In this document: one piece after another, positions 34,756 through 46,330 of the stretch
Position numbering within the stretch: position 1 is the stretch's first letter
Layout: each line of letters opens with the position of its first letter
From: Utricularia gibba
Taxonomy: Eukaryota > Streptophyta > Magnoliopsida > Lamiales > Lentibulariaceae
DNA: 64,000 nucleotides
Direction: 5' to 3'
Assembly (NCBI GenBank): GCA_002189035.1
Contig: NEEC01000023.1
Location: forward strand, 806,001 to 870,000
Program-made: the position numbers and the translations under genes
The notes under the pieces: generated by a model
The model's database searches: none
Seen by the model: only the letters and a program-made list of their open reading frames with translations
Told to the model about the DNA's origin: nothing

Positions 34756-37700
34756 CTACTCATCTTCAGCAACATCGAAATCTTGTTTAACATTATCATG
34801 GCTGGCTACACTCACTCCCAACAGCCATTGCAGAGCCTGAGCTTCTGCATCTTTCTCAGAGTGCTTCTTATTGTTGCCCGACTCTCAACATACCATTGAA
34901 CTCCACAGCTGACTGCTAGTGACCATTATTTAACTGCACAGTCTTGTAGCCAGGGAGGCCATGGCCTGCCCGTGTCAGCAATGTCTGTACTTGGCCCTTC
35001 GAGTTCTCCTCCCTAGGCCCAGTTACTGGATTATGCATCAATGCTGATGTTTCTTCATGAGCATCTGTTACTGTTGATAACTGACAGTAGTAGGTATGGC
35101 AAGAGTTGATGGTTTAGCATGAATCTGCCACTACATTCATCCCCCGGAAGGGGAAGGCGTAGAGCAGAACAAATCTCATGATATAACTGCAATGCCATTG
35201 TGGGGTTCAGGAGCTGCACATGACACACAGGAACGAAAACAGTTACATCTATAAGAATTCAAGACTCCGAAGAAAAATGGAATTACACTTGCAGTCCAAC
35301 AGAATTGACCCAAAGCAACTTTTGTTGCAAATAGATCATATGAAAACCCATCAATGATGAAGTGGGACGGCATGTCAAGGAGCTATAACAAGTTTAGCCA
35401 CCTTCGCGGTAATTAACTCATCAAGCTCTTGTCTCACGGTAAAGTACACTTCAGCTACTGAGGCTTCCATAAAGAACTCTAAGTATCAATCCAACATTTT
35501 TAAGTGGCTAAGCCTACGGAATGTAATGATTGAATCAATACTAAATGGTATGGAGCTTCTGAATTAATATAAAGGTCTAAAGATGTAAACTGGGAGCGGA
35601 AATCATTGAAGGAAGTTCAAGCAGATTTTCCCTGGTGATGTTTCCACCAAATAGGAGCAAGATTGAGTCAGAGATAGCTGTCGAATCCCACAGAAACACA
35701 CTGTTTACTTTGACTTTTTCTCGGAAAACATACCATGGATACGGCATTATTGACTGTCGTGTATTTACCGAGTTCTAAAAGAGATCTGAATAAAATGGTC
35801 AGTAGTAATATTCTTCAACCTAATTACCATGAAGAGCACTTTAAGCCTGATACTCACATGAGAAGATTAGCATGCCCATCTTCCATTGTTTTCAGCAAGA
35901 AAGATTTTTTATTGTGCTGCAATGAGGGCACAAACTTGTTAAAAAAACATAAATAAATAGAAACAACTTTTCAAGTAAGATAAATCACTCAGTTTTTCAT
36001 GAGAGAATAGTATGAGTAGAAGGGTTTTACATACAATGTTTTAAAATAAGTTTCAATCTGGTCGGTGAGGAAGAAGCTTTTTAAAATAATTAGGAGAAAA
36101 ACGAAAATGAGGAAAATGGGTCTTCGATATCTAGCTTTCAGAAAGGAAAGAAAAAAAAGGAAAAAATACCTTCATTTATACCCGCTCATGTATTTCATCT
36201 ACGATAACGTGTGTTATGCCCTTCAAGTTTCTGTCTACTAATAAGCAACGCAATAAAACTCCTGTTGTGAAGAAGAGAGGAGCAGTGTGCCACTTCGTTT
36301 CATGCCATCTAGACGTACTTTATACCCAACCTATGAGTAGGAGAGGCATAAAACATATTTGAATCATCATTTAAATGACAGGAAATTTTGTAATGTCCGA
36401 GAAGCTCACCATCTATCCCAACTCTATTGAAATCCTATCAGAAACAGATATCGCATATATTTTCCATGGCTGGGTACCTATTACATTGCACATGGCCCTC
36501 GAGATACTCTCACTCTGATTCTAAAATTTATTGAGGAATCTGAGTGGTCTTCCCACATCCTGTCTCACCATACACAATGACAACCTGAGAAGTGACGCAT
36601 CCATCAACCAACTGTGATTAAGACTGACATATGCTCATTATCCCATTGAAGAAGTGAATAAAATTAGAATGCAAAAATCTAAAACAGAAACATAAGAAAC
36701 CAAATTAGGGAGAAGAGCACAGCTAAAAGATAACTTCATAAAAACTCGGTTCCCAGGTGAGATTTTTGATAATAATACCCGCTTCTCGGAAATGGCTCTT
36801 AATAAAGAATTCTTCTCCTTGTGGGCAGGAAGACTGCAACGAAACTCCAACATTTTCTTTCCTTCAGGAGTATCCTGTAAAAATAGCAAGTTTTGTAGAT
36901 AAATGGCGAGCAAGTATAGCAGTTTCAAAAAAAAAAAAAAAAAGAAAAACCCTACAAGCTCTAGATCACGGACAAAGGATCTTAATTCCAATGACTTATT
37001 TATAAATCCGTAAATTCATCACTTTGACTCATTGCAGGCAGTGAAAACAATTTTATTATAGAAAGAATCATCACTAGCCAACCTGCCAACTGCGTTGCTC
37101 ATTTAGCATCTCTTGACTTCTTTTTGACAATATTTTATGAGCCTAGCTATGTGAAACCTAGCTATGTACTGACGCTCTTGCGTTTTCGAGATATGAAATC
37201 CTTGAGATAAAATTCCACACACCTAAACGAACCAGGAGCAAAATTACCGGAAATCTCAACATAAAACAAAATCAGTAACCATTCACAGAATTAGAGATGG
37301 ATCCGCTACCCAGGATTCTTAATGAGAAAACGACGTACACCTTAACATTCCCGGGAAACAAAACTGCGGTTTAAGAATTCAATTCATGGAATTAATGTTG
37401 CAGGCAAAGAATAGAAACACAAAGAGAAGCACTCGTTTCCATGTTTACTAAAACTCATCTAGAAATAAGATCAGGGGATTACCTCCCTTCTCGGGCACTT
37501 GTCATCAAGGTCAAAACGATAGTCATGAAGTGGAACTTTACTGATAGCAACTGCTTAGCATACAGCTTGCTGAAGAACAGTTACTTGGAGTTAGCCCAAA
37601 AAAGAATTTGAGCGCTGCATATATATGAGCAGATCACACCTATAGAAGCCAAGTCTGTTAGCTAAAGCTGCTAGTTGATGAAAACCAAGTCTATCTTTTC

Positions 37701-37776
37701 TCTCTCTGGATACTATCTCTTGATTGTTTTCATCGTGTGAACAAAGTCTCCAATTTCGATTCCCATACACAAGCAT
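34756..37776 (-). pseudogene. DExH-box ATP-dependent RNA helicase pseudogene (NIH/DExH1-like)
   Basis: A broken, intron-containing copy of a plant DExH-box helicase with a C-terminal OB fold and dsRNA-binding-like end. Pieces in order on the minus strand: RERKDRLGFHQLAALANRLG (about 37710-37640), KVPLHDYRFDLDDK (about 37540-37500), EGKKMLEF...LLRAIS (about 36880-36780), motif I VYGETGCGKTTQIPQ (about 36570), TQPWKIYAISVSDRI (about 36450), [12 protein letters not shown] (about 36330), [16 protein letters not shown] (about 36260), motif [10 protein letters not shown] (36183-36206) and a corrupted LLIILK-PHRPD. The text then jumps to KKSFLLKTMEDG (about 35910), [20 protein letters not shown] (about 35690), LLNPTMALQ (about 35215), QVQTLLTRAGH (about 35000), EKDAEAQALQWLLG, and a stop at 34756-34758. 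Motifs III-VI and HA2 are missing. In-frame stops follow IPQ and ESE, and at least four frameshifts are visible. Any N-terminal exon right of 37776 is uncertain. Confidence 0.9.
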
Positions 37777-38444
37777 CTTCCCAGTATGGCTCGAACTGAA
37801 TTACGAATGAAGTGCAAACAACCATTATAAATAATCTCAGGGTGCCCCAACGTATAACCGCGAAATGGAAACACGCAATGAACTGTAACACATACCTACA
37901 AATGCAAAAAGTTCAAGGACGGAAGGAACGGGAAGAATCAAATAATTTTTCGTCACATTTGCATTTGACATTCGAGCACTCAGCTGTCGAATGAGTGGCG
38001 CCGGAGGTAATCCCCGAAGCTACATTCCCGCTGACAGGAGAAAAAAAACAGCCGATCCTTTATTTTCAAGGACCACCGCGGAAGCGTGGGTCGCAGTTCG
38101 AGGGCGAAATGGGGGTTCCGAGTCGTAAAACAAAGAGATGATGTGGTAAATTGAACAATGAAGGCTCTTAAGTGCTCGAAAGTGAAGCACTGCTGATGTA
38201 CCATTCACGGTGACGGTTGCTCACTTCGTGTCGCCCAAGCTTTTCGCCGGCGGTAGGCGCGTATATTTAATAAATAAAAAAATAAATCTGATGCCAATTC
38301 CGAAGAACTGAAAAATCGTAATTTGCTTGCAAAACCCTAGTTTTCTACATCAGTTCTGCTCCGAGAGCTTCTTCCAGCATCGGGAGTTCCGACTCATTGT
38401 TTCTGTCGCCTGCGGCTGATGCGCTTGCATTTTGAAATCTAACG
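37777..38444. promoter_or_regulatory. Upstream region of PKHD hydroxylase and possible first exon of helicase relic
   Basis: Holds the leader of the + strand hydroxylase, with a telo-box-like AAAACCCTAG at 38331-38340. The minus strand from about 38208 is open with a Phe/Arg-rich text that could be the former organelle-targeting exon of the helicase, but nothing in it is diagnostic. Confidence 0.45.
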
Positions 38445-41023
38445 ATGGGTTTGGACGACGGGCCTGCGCAACAGACATTAGATGCGGGACACGGAACAGC
38501 CGATGTGCCGGAGTCGGGCCATGCAAATGTTGGTGGTAATGGTGTAGCTCAGATGGAAGCGGACGCGCTTCCAAATAACTTGGCTCAAAAACTCAGGCTG
38601 AATCCGGATACAGATCATGAGCCTGATAACTACGAGGATTTGGAACTGGAGTTCAGCCCGTTGATCTTCAGCTCATTGGAGCGGTATCTTCCTCCTGACC
38701 TTATCAATCAGGAGCGCGATGTGAAGGTCAACTTCTTGCGTGAAATTCTTCTTCGCTACTATCCTGAAAGCGAGCGGATTTGGGTTAGTGCTTCATGGAT
38801 ATCCAAGGCAAAGTATCACTTCTTATAGCCTTAATATTTCTGTCAAATGCACCTTGTTTGTGGCTTCCTTATCCAGTAAACCATGCAATAGTCTCTTCCT
38901 TTCATTCGTCTTAAGTTTTGTTGATTGAATGGAAATTGCTTTTTCTGTATGTTAGTGGGGTAATCTTTTCTAGTTTTTATTAGAATTGATTTCCCCGGAA
39001 GGCATGGGTTATCTTTGTGGCTTGTGCTGTGAATGTGAAGTTAGAGTGAGGAGAAAGTATGAGCCTTGGTTTTAGTTATGGTGGATTACGACATTTTAAT
39101 AGTTCTTTGCCTTTTTATCATTTACTGGAATTTTAAACGTCCAGCATTTTCTTTCTGGTGCATTGTTATCCTATCTACCATACTTTCATGTATTTCTAAA
39201 TGAAGTGCTCCCATTTGTGTATTTATGTTCCGCCTACTGCAACTGAGATTCTGCTGTTACGCAATGGAACAGTCTCAGAAGCTGAGGGAGTATCGACGGA
39301 AGATCATGACAAACTATCAGGTTCTTTGTGTTTTGAACAAATATATGCTATCATTTCCTTTCCCTCTATGACGTTTTAATGCCTCTCCATCAGCGTCTAC
39401 ACGAGGATCTGTACAGTGTGAATGCTGAAAAGTTTTTTACCCCCACATTCCTTAGAGCGATAAGGGATAACACTGAACAGGGTTTTAGAAATATTATGTC
39501 TGAACCCCATCCAGGTGTATTTGCATTTGAAATTTTCAACCAGCAGTTCTGTCAAATGATGATTTCAGAGGTGAGCTGTTAGTTCACATTTGTTACACCA
39601 TCTCATATATTTACTTTAGGTTTATTTTTCAATCGGTTTTGAATGACATAGGTAGAAAACTTTGAAAGATGGATAAATGAGACAAAATTCAGGATTATGA
39701 GACCTAATAAACTGAGTAAGCATGGTGCTGTACTTGATGATTTTGGGTTCACCAACATGCTTGATAAGCTTCTCAGAGATTATATACGCCCTATATCAAA
39801 AAGTAAGAATCTAATCTGATCCGCTTCTTACTCCAGTATCTGTTGAGGGAAAAAAGTGGAAACTTTAATTAGTCACAATCTCTGATGCGTGCAGGCAAAT
39901 GTTGATGTTTTTTTTTTTTTTTTTGCAGTTTTATTCCCTGATGTTGGTGGTGCGACACTCGATACACATCATGGATTTGTTGTTAAGTATGGGATTGAAA
40001 AAGATGTGGATTTGCGTAAGTGGCAGTTTCTGAGGATGCAGTCTCTCTCTCTCTCTTTTTCTCTTTTTCCCCTTTTTCATGCCCAAATCGTTTCCTGAGT
40101 AATTTGTCTTGCCATTTCTTTAAATAGTTTAGTCGTCCATTGCATTCTTGTACCCATTCTTTAACATGATTGTTTGCATGCCTCATAAAAAAAGTTGATT
40201 AATCCCACTGCTGGTGTCACTCTTTCCCCTAATCTGCATGGAGTTACAGTCCGTGAAGATTTTAATTCCGTACTTTTTTTTTTATTTTACCAAGATTGAG
40301 TTTCTCAGCTGCTTTTCACGTGGATGACTCGGAAGTCACTCTAAGCGTTTGTCTTGGTTCAACATTCTCTGGTGGTGGACTTTGTTTTCGTGGTTCACGC
40401 TGCGAAAAACATTGGTATTCAGATGCACAGCTGGATGTGAGTTTTTCTTCTCGACCCCTTTCACCGTTCCCATACGAATAAGTTCACATTTTCAGGAGGC
40501 TTTCGACTACCAGCACATCCCTGGACGTGCCATTCTTCATCGTGGTTCCATTAGGCATGGTGCTAGGGCGACCACTTCAGGAACGAGAATCAATCTCGTG
40601 CTGTATTGTAGAAGGTGAAGAACACTGACTCTGCTTCTCTTTTTTCATTAGCCTTTTCCTTTCGGGGCATTTTTAAAAACAATCTGAGTTGGGGAAACCT
40701 AGGCCTTATATGCATCAACTTAAAGGGTAGAGGCAGTGTGGCTGGCTGCCATGTAAACTCATGCATTCATCTTTTTCTCGTACCTGCAGCTCTGCATTCA
40801 GGCAACTGATGACGAATCAGCAAGATTTATCTGCTCTGTGCGCGGAGTGTCGCAGGCAGAAGGAAGAAAGGCAGCGTCAGGCTATAGCTGCCACGAAAGG
40901 GGTAGGTTGATCTTTTTGTTCTGCTCCACATCCGTTTTAGATGCCTCGAGTGTGGTTCCCACATGGCTCTTTCATGTCATCCAGGAGTTGCTGAGGCAAG
41001 ACCCCTACCACCCTGCTGCTTGA
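38445..41023 (+). CDS. PKHD-type 2-oxoglutarate/Fe(II) dioxygenase (At1g22950-like)
   Basis: Predicted prolyl-hydroxylase-like oxygenase of the PKHD class; its substrate in plants is not established. Nine exons: 38445-38783, 39273-39320, 39394-39570, 39652-39802, 39929-40015, 40309-40436, 40496-40614, 40790-40901 and 40985-41023, giving 399 residues. An acidic N-terminus is followed by LEFSPLIFSSLERYLPPDLI, then SVNAEKFFTPTFLRAI, FNQQFCQMMISEVENFERW and LFPDVGGATLDTHHGFVVKY. The iron site is FHVDDSEVTLSVCLG (H-x-D), and the 2OG/third-ligand region is IPGRAILHRGSIRHGARATT. The C-terminus is a Gln/Arg-rich helix (CRRQKEERQRQAIA). The join at 40015/40309 gives DLPAFHVDD, where family members usually have LGFHVDD, so that acceptor deserves checking. 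The frame is intact. Confidence 0.9.
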
Positions 41024-41235
41024 CAAGAAGCCCCCATATCATATGGTAAACCCGTGCTTTTCGTTTCCGCAAAGTGAAAGAATTACCAGCGTGTAAATAC
41101 ATACAAACAGACACATGCAACAAGGTCTGGACATATTCAGATTCTGAGTGACCAGGAAGGATGTGTTGAAGATGGAAAGCAAGAGGCAGCAGTAATTTAT
41201 TAGAGCATGGGCGTAGGCAGAGTCTCATCGAGGCC

Positions 41236-43438
41236 TCAATCCAAGGCGCGAAGTTTTCCTAGAGCATCCAAAACATGCCTCATGGAAGGTCTTTTGTCAG
41301 GGCTGGTCTGTGTGCAGCTGACTGCAATCTTGAGAGCTGCTGCGATCACCTCGTCGTCCCCATCATGACCTTGGGACAGATGTGGATCCAGTACATCGCG
41401 AAGGGGCCTCTTCTCCACCATCCACGTGTGCATCCAGTGAACCACATCCGTTTCGGAGCTTCCGCCTTGAACTGATGCTGCTGATCTTCCCGTGATCATC
41501 TCAATCAAGATCACCCCGTAGGAATACACATCCCACTTCTGAGATGGCTTCCGTGTCTTGGCTACCTCTGGGGCTTGATGACACTGGCTGTAGGAAGACG
41601 TCGACGACAATGTCGCAACGTCAGAGGGCCCTCCTATCCCCCCCGCACCAGAGGCCATGCGACTCAGGTGTCGAGCCGGCGACCCATCTGCAATGTAAGC
41701 CAGGTGGCCGAGCCCGAAGTCCGAGATCTTTGGCTCCATGTCCTGGCCGAGCAGGACATTGGATGGCTTGATGTCACCGTGGACATATTTCTTAAGACTG
41801 AACTCGTGAAGAAACACCAGGCCTCTGGCAACTCCTTTCATTATTTTGAGTCGAAGGGGCCACGAGAGCGGCAGGAAAGGCGGCATCCCTAAACCCCCCG
41901 GGTTCCCTGCGTCAGACAGACCAAGGCCTGGTTACCACCAAACATGACAAGGAAGGGGGGTACAAGTAAGAGAACAAACCATGAATTGCATGAGCCAGGT
42001 TCCCATTGGGTATGAAGTCATATATCAGCAGCTTCTCATCCGCAGAGCAATAGTACGCCCTCAGCCTCACAACATTGGGATGTCTCAGCTTCCCAATTTG
42101 CTCAACTTGGTGCTGAAACTCCCTGAACCTTTGACACCCTCCTCCCAGTCTTCTCACAGCCAGAGTCAGCCCATCTTCAAGCACCACTTTGTACACAATC
42201 CCGATCCCGCTCTTGCCCAGAACGAATGCAGATGCCTTGAGAAGTTCATCCAGATCGAAGGTCACCTGTGCATCCAATGCCACCAGATCATACTGCTCGC
42301 CATTCTCGGACAAAGTGTCAGAGTCGTCCTTCTGGAAGCATGAGCATTCGTTCCTTGCTTTAACTCCCTTCTCTGCGTTTTCCTCCTTGCCCTTCCCACA
42401 AGGGGATAACCTGGAGTAGCAGTACGAGAACAACAGCCCAATGAAACATATTCCGATTACGTCCCCGGTGATGACAGCAATCAACCCGAGTTTGCTCAAA
42501 CTCGGGCCACCAGCAGCTCTTCCACTTGACGCTGGTGGATGACCATTGGGTAGTGTGTACGGTGAATTAGCTTCATCAACAGCAGCGCAAGGATCCTTCA
42601 ATGGCGGACCACAAAGATCCGGATTTCCAATGAATGCTGTTGGCCCCCTGTTGATCAACGCTCCATTTTGCGGAATGGGCCCACTTAGACTGTTGTACGT
42701 GAGATCAATGTACACCTTTTCGGGTAGATTTCCGAGACTCGGTGGGATTGAACCGGTAAACTTATTGTGAGATAAATCCATGGTTTCCCGCATGTTGGAA
42801 AGATAGCCCATGTCTTCGGGAATGGAACCACCAAACTGATTCACAGAAAGATCAAGTTTTTCAAGTAAAGCCAAGTTTTTACCAAAACCATTAGGCAAAG
42901 AACCGGTGAAGTTATTTTGACTAAGAACCAGAATCCTTAACCTTCTGCACTGAATCAAGGAAACTGGCAACGACCCATTCAAGAAATTCTGTGACAAATC
43001 TAAAGTTTGAAGGTAACCAAGATTGCCAACTTCATATGGGAGCGGCCCAGAAAAGGAATTCCCGTAGAGCACCAAACTTTGCAAACCTCTGACGTTGAAT
43101 AGCTCCGATGGCAATCCTCCAGAGAGCTTATTATTCCTCAAATTTACATGACGAAGTTCAGATAGAGACCCAAGTGAGGAAGGTAAAAAACCCGATAGTT
43201 TCTTCTTAGGAATGCTGAGAGAGATAACTTTCTGCTCTTTGCACACAATGCCATTCCAGGAACAAGGGGTTTCATCGGAACGGTTCCAGTTGTTGAGAGA
43301 GTCCTCAGGGTCTTCAATGAGCGAACTCTTGAAAGATAACAATGCCATACCCTCATCATTCAGAGAGCTTGCACACATAAAGTTGTAAACCCCAAATGAA
43401 ACGATCACCACAGAAGCCCAATAGAATAGCATCCCCAT
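41236..43438 (-). CDS. ZAR1: LRR receptor-like kinase, ZAR1-like
   Basis: Plasma-membrane LRR receptor kinase of subfamily III, close to ZAR1, which acts in zygote division signalling in Arabidopsis. Two exons, 43438-41980 and 41906-41236, encode 709 residues. In order: signal peptide, LRRNT ([30 protein letters not shown]), about seven LRRs (for example [20 protein letters not shown]), [17 protein letters not shown], one membrane helix ([20 protein letters not shown]), and the kinase [20 protein letters not shown]. The usual VAIK Lys is Arg (LAVRRLGGG), the HRD Arg is Gly ([10 protein letters not shown]), and DFG is kept; this is typical of ZAR1-like atypical kinases. The frame is open to 43528 without an ATG; the ATG at 43438 gives a good signal peptide, and the 5' UTR likely has an intron. 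It converges with the hydroxylase gene, with 212 bp between stops. Confidence 0.93.
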
Positions 43439-44648
43439 GGAACCCAGGAAAGCAGCAATATCTGTTCTTCTGAACACTCTCAGTTCTGCTTTGCACTTTG
43501 CAACAGAAAAAAAAAGGAAAAAAAACAATCAGCAAAAAAGAGGGTAGATGAAATGGGGTAGCTTACAACCAGAGGAAGTAAATAGACGAAGTGGCGGAGG
43601 CTTTGACAGTAAGGGAGACTACGAAAGGTGCTCCCGTAGCGAAGGTGAAGTTGCTTTCGGCTTAACAGCACGGTGCCATTGAGAGGAGAAAAAACATCAA
43701 TTTCAATGGTAAGTTCTGGTTTTACAACTGCAGATTAACTAAATACAAGACTTGTGTTCATCCCCAAAAAAAAAAAAGAATCAGAAACCTTACAAAATAA
43801 TCCTCTCTGTTTCAATTTCTGTCCACTGGATATAGCTCCTTGAAGAAAAAGATAGAAATGACGTTTCCGTGAATACAAACAAATGTATGAAGGCTTTTAC
43901 TAATTGAGAATCATTACTACAAAGCGACATTAGACATAAATAAAAAAAAAATGTCCATCGGAAAGTACCCTTTATCAGCAGAGGCCATTAGAAATAGTGA
44001 TTCAATGAACTTACCATACGTGCCTGCCTTGTATTAATTAACGTAAAAGGAACTTTAAATGTAGGTGCCTTGTATGTCTGACTGGAAATTGAACATAAAA
44101 AATTCTGGAGAAGAAATTTGCCTGTTCCAAGAAGAAGCAGCACAAGATGTATTTGATGACTGGTGAAATTACAAGTGCCGAAACGCATTCCCATTAGTGT
44201 GGCAGCTGTTGCTGTTGGTCTGCTCTCGACTGGCCAGTCGCGAAGACAAAATGAGAATCAGAATCATCCCAACAAATAGCTTCGATTGCTGGACATTAGT
44301 CCTGAAAGTAAGAGACTCGTTGCAGCACCGGTGCTCCCTCAGAAGTCTAGTAGTAGCCCGACCTCGTCCCCTGTAATTGGGCCGCCATCTTGATTGAACG
44401 CGGCCCAACATGATTGGAAAATACTAACAAGCAGGAAGGTCGCCATGGCTCAAGGGGCCGGGCCCCGCCACTTGCTGCTGCTGCATTCCAAAGGACTGGC
44501 AGTAACGTCGTTCATTCTCCCTCCTCCTCATACTAACCGCCGTTTCTCTTCTCCGGCGTCCCCGCTGGTGAGTGGTGCCACCTTCCATTTCCAACAATAC
44601 CTCGAGGACCAAGGACGCTGCATCGCCTTGGAGGAGCAGCATTCATTT
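43439..44648. promoter_or_regulatory. Divergent region between ZAR1-like kinase and thaumatin-like gene
   Basis: 1.2 kb with both leaders. TGGGCC-type elements occur near 44377-44406. The frame before the thaumatin start is open upstream to an ATG at 44445; I treat that part as leader. No separate gene is seen. Confidence 0.5.
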
Positions 44649-45858
44649 ATGGCATCTCCGCTCTTCCTATTGGCTCTCCATCTCTCTCTGCTTTTTTCTG
44701 GAGGTATATAACTAGCCGTCAAGCTTTTCTTCGGTTGCTGTACTGGATTCCTTAGGGAGTGAAATGAAAAAGGCATTAGTGTGCCCATTTTCTATGTTGA
44801 TCTGGGGTTTGGTTTCAGGAGTACTTGGAGCCAAGTTCACATTTGTGAACAAATGTGAATACACGGTGTGGCCAGGGATACTGGCGAACGCCGGTAGCCC
44901 CAAGCTCCAGAGCACCGGATTCGAGCTCCGGCAGGGCTCTTCCAGAACTCTTGCTGCACCAACTGGATGGTCCGGTCGATTTTGGGGGCGAACGGGGTGC
45001 TCATTCTCGGCCGGATCCGGTTCTTGCCAAACCGGTGACTGTGGCTCTCGCCAACTAGAATGTGACGGTGCGGGTGCGGCACCTCCGGCAACGCTGGCGG
45101 AATTCACCCTCGGAACAGGTGGATTGGACTTTTACGACGTTAGTCTCGTCGACGGCTATAATCTCCCGATGATCATCGAGCCGAGTGGGGGATCCGGCAC
45201 CTGCGCCGCCACCGGCTGCGCGACGGATCTAAACCAACTTTGCCCCGAAGAGCTCCGGGTTGGCAGGGGGGAAGCTTGCAGAAGCGCGTGCGAAGCCTTC
45301 GGTAGCCCGGAATATTGTTGCAGCGGCGAGTACAGCACACCCAACTCCTGCCGCCCGTCGGTTTACTCCCAGATGTTCAAAACAGCCTGCCCCAAATCCT
45401 ACAGCTACGCATACGATGACCCAACTAGCACTTTCACCTGCTCCGGCGCGGATTATACGGTCACGTTTTGCCCCTCTTCCCTGAGGTACCTAAAACTTTA
45501 CTTTCCCCATTTTCCGGTAGCTTTTGCTTCATAATTTCACATTCCGCATCTCCCCATCTGCAGTCAGAAATCTTCAATGGATCAAAATCCAACGGAAACG
45601 ACTGCGACTACTACCACCGGTGGGTCTCTATCTGGGTCTGATCCAATCAGCATCAGCTATTCCGGAGCTGTATCCGGCTTTGGTGTGACCGGGCCGGACC
45701 TTGCATTGGATCCGGAATCAGATTCACATGACTCCCTCGCCGATGGATCAATGGTGGCTGACTTAGCCATGGGGAATGCTGCGAAACTCTTGAGTCCGCC
45801 TGTTATCCGTTCATGGGGATTCATTGTCTCCATCATTTTCCTCTGCATTCCTATATGA
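44649..45858 (+). CDS. Thaumatin-like protein (PR-5 family) with C-terminal hydrophobic tail
   Basis: Secreted thaumatin-like protein; family members bind or hydrolyse beta-glucans and act in defence and development. Three exons, 44649-44703, 44819-45485 and 45564-45858, encode 338 residues. Residues 1-18 (MASPLFLLALHLSLLFSG) are a signal peptide split from the mature part by the first intron, which is typical for this class. The thaumatin domain runs from AKFTFVNKCEYTVWPGILAN through GRFWGRTGCSFSAGSGSCQT, the signature DFYDVSLVDGYNLPM, and CPEELRV...FGSPEYCCSG to YTVTFCPSS. The conserved Cys and acidic-cleft residues are present. A Ser/Thr-rich stalk follows, then SWGFIVSIIFLCIPI, which suggests GPI anchoring. 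The frame also reads upstream to 44445 (68 extra residues), but that would hide the signal peptide. Confidence 0.94.
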
Positions 45859-46330
45859 ATGGCCACTATACCGCAGTAGTAATTGAATGTCTAAGTAGAG
45901 CAGTTCATCTTTTTGGTATTGTTGTTACTATGACCTGTTGGCTTGTCTATATTGATGAAATAATGCATCTCTCTTTGCCCCACATATCAAAGTTGGTGCC
46001 TTGGAGATTTTTGTTGCCATGGGGATGCAAAAACCACAAAAGCAGATGGGGGATGGTGAACAGGGAAAAGGCTAAAGACCACGCCTTTGCTGAAATGGCA
46101 AGCATTATCTACAGCCATCCCCTGTCTGATGCTCCCTCCTGTGGAAGCCATTCAAAACTGAGTTGAGTACAAGCAAGGAATCTAGAGTCATATAACAGTG
46201 ATGAATGAACCAGAGAATGATGAGAAATCCTTGTAAACTTGCTGGTTCTTCTGAATTTATGTGCTGGAACCTATATGGATTTAACATCCCCTCCTTATTC
46301 AGCAGACATTGCAGAGACTACAAGTGGAGT
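45859..46330. other. Convergent 3' region thaumatin-like / NFD4-like
   Basis: 472 bp between facing stops, so both 3' UTRs. Nothing else seen. Confidence 0.5.
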
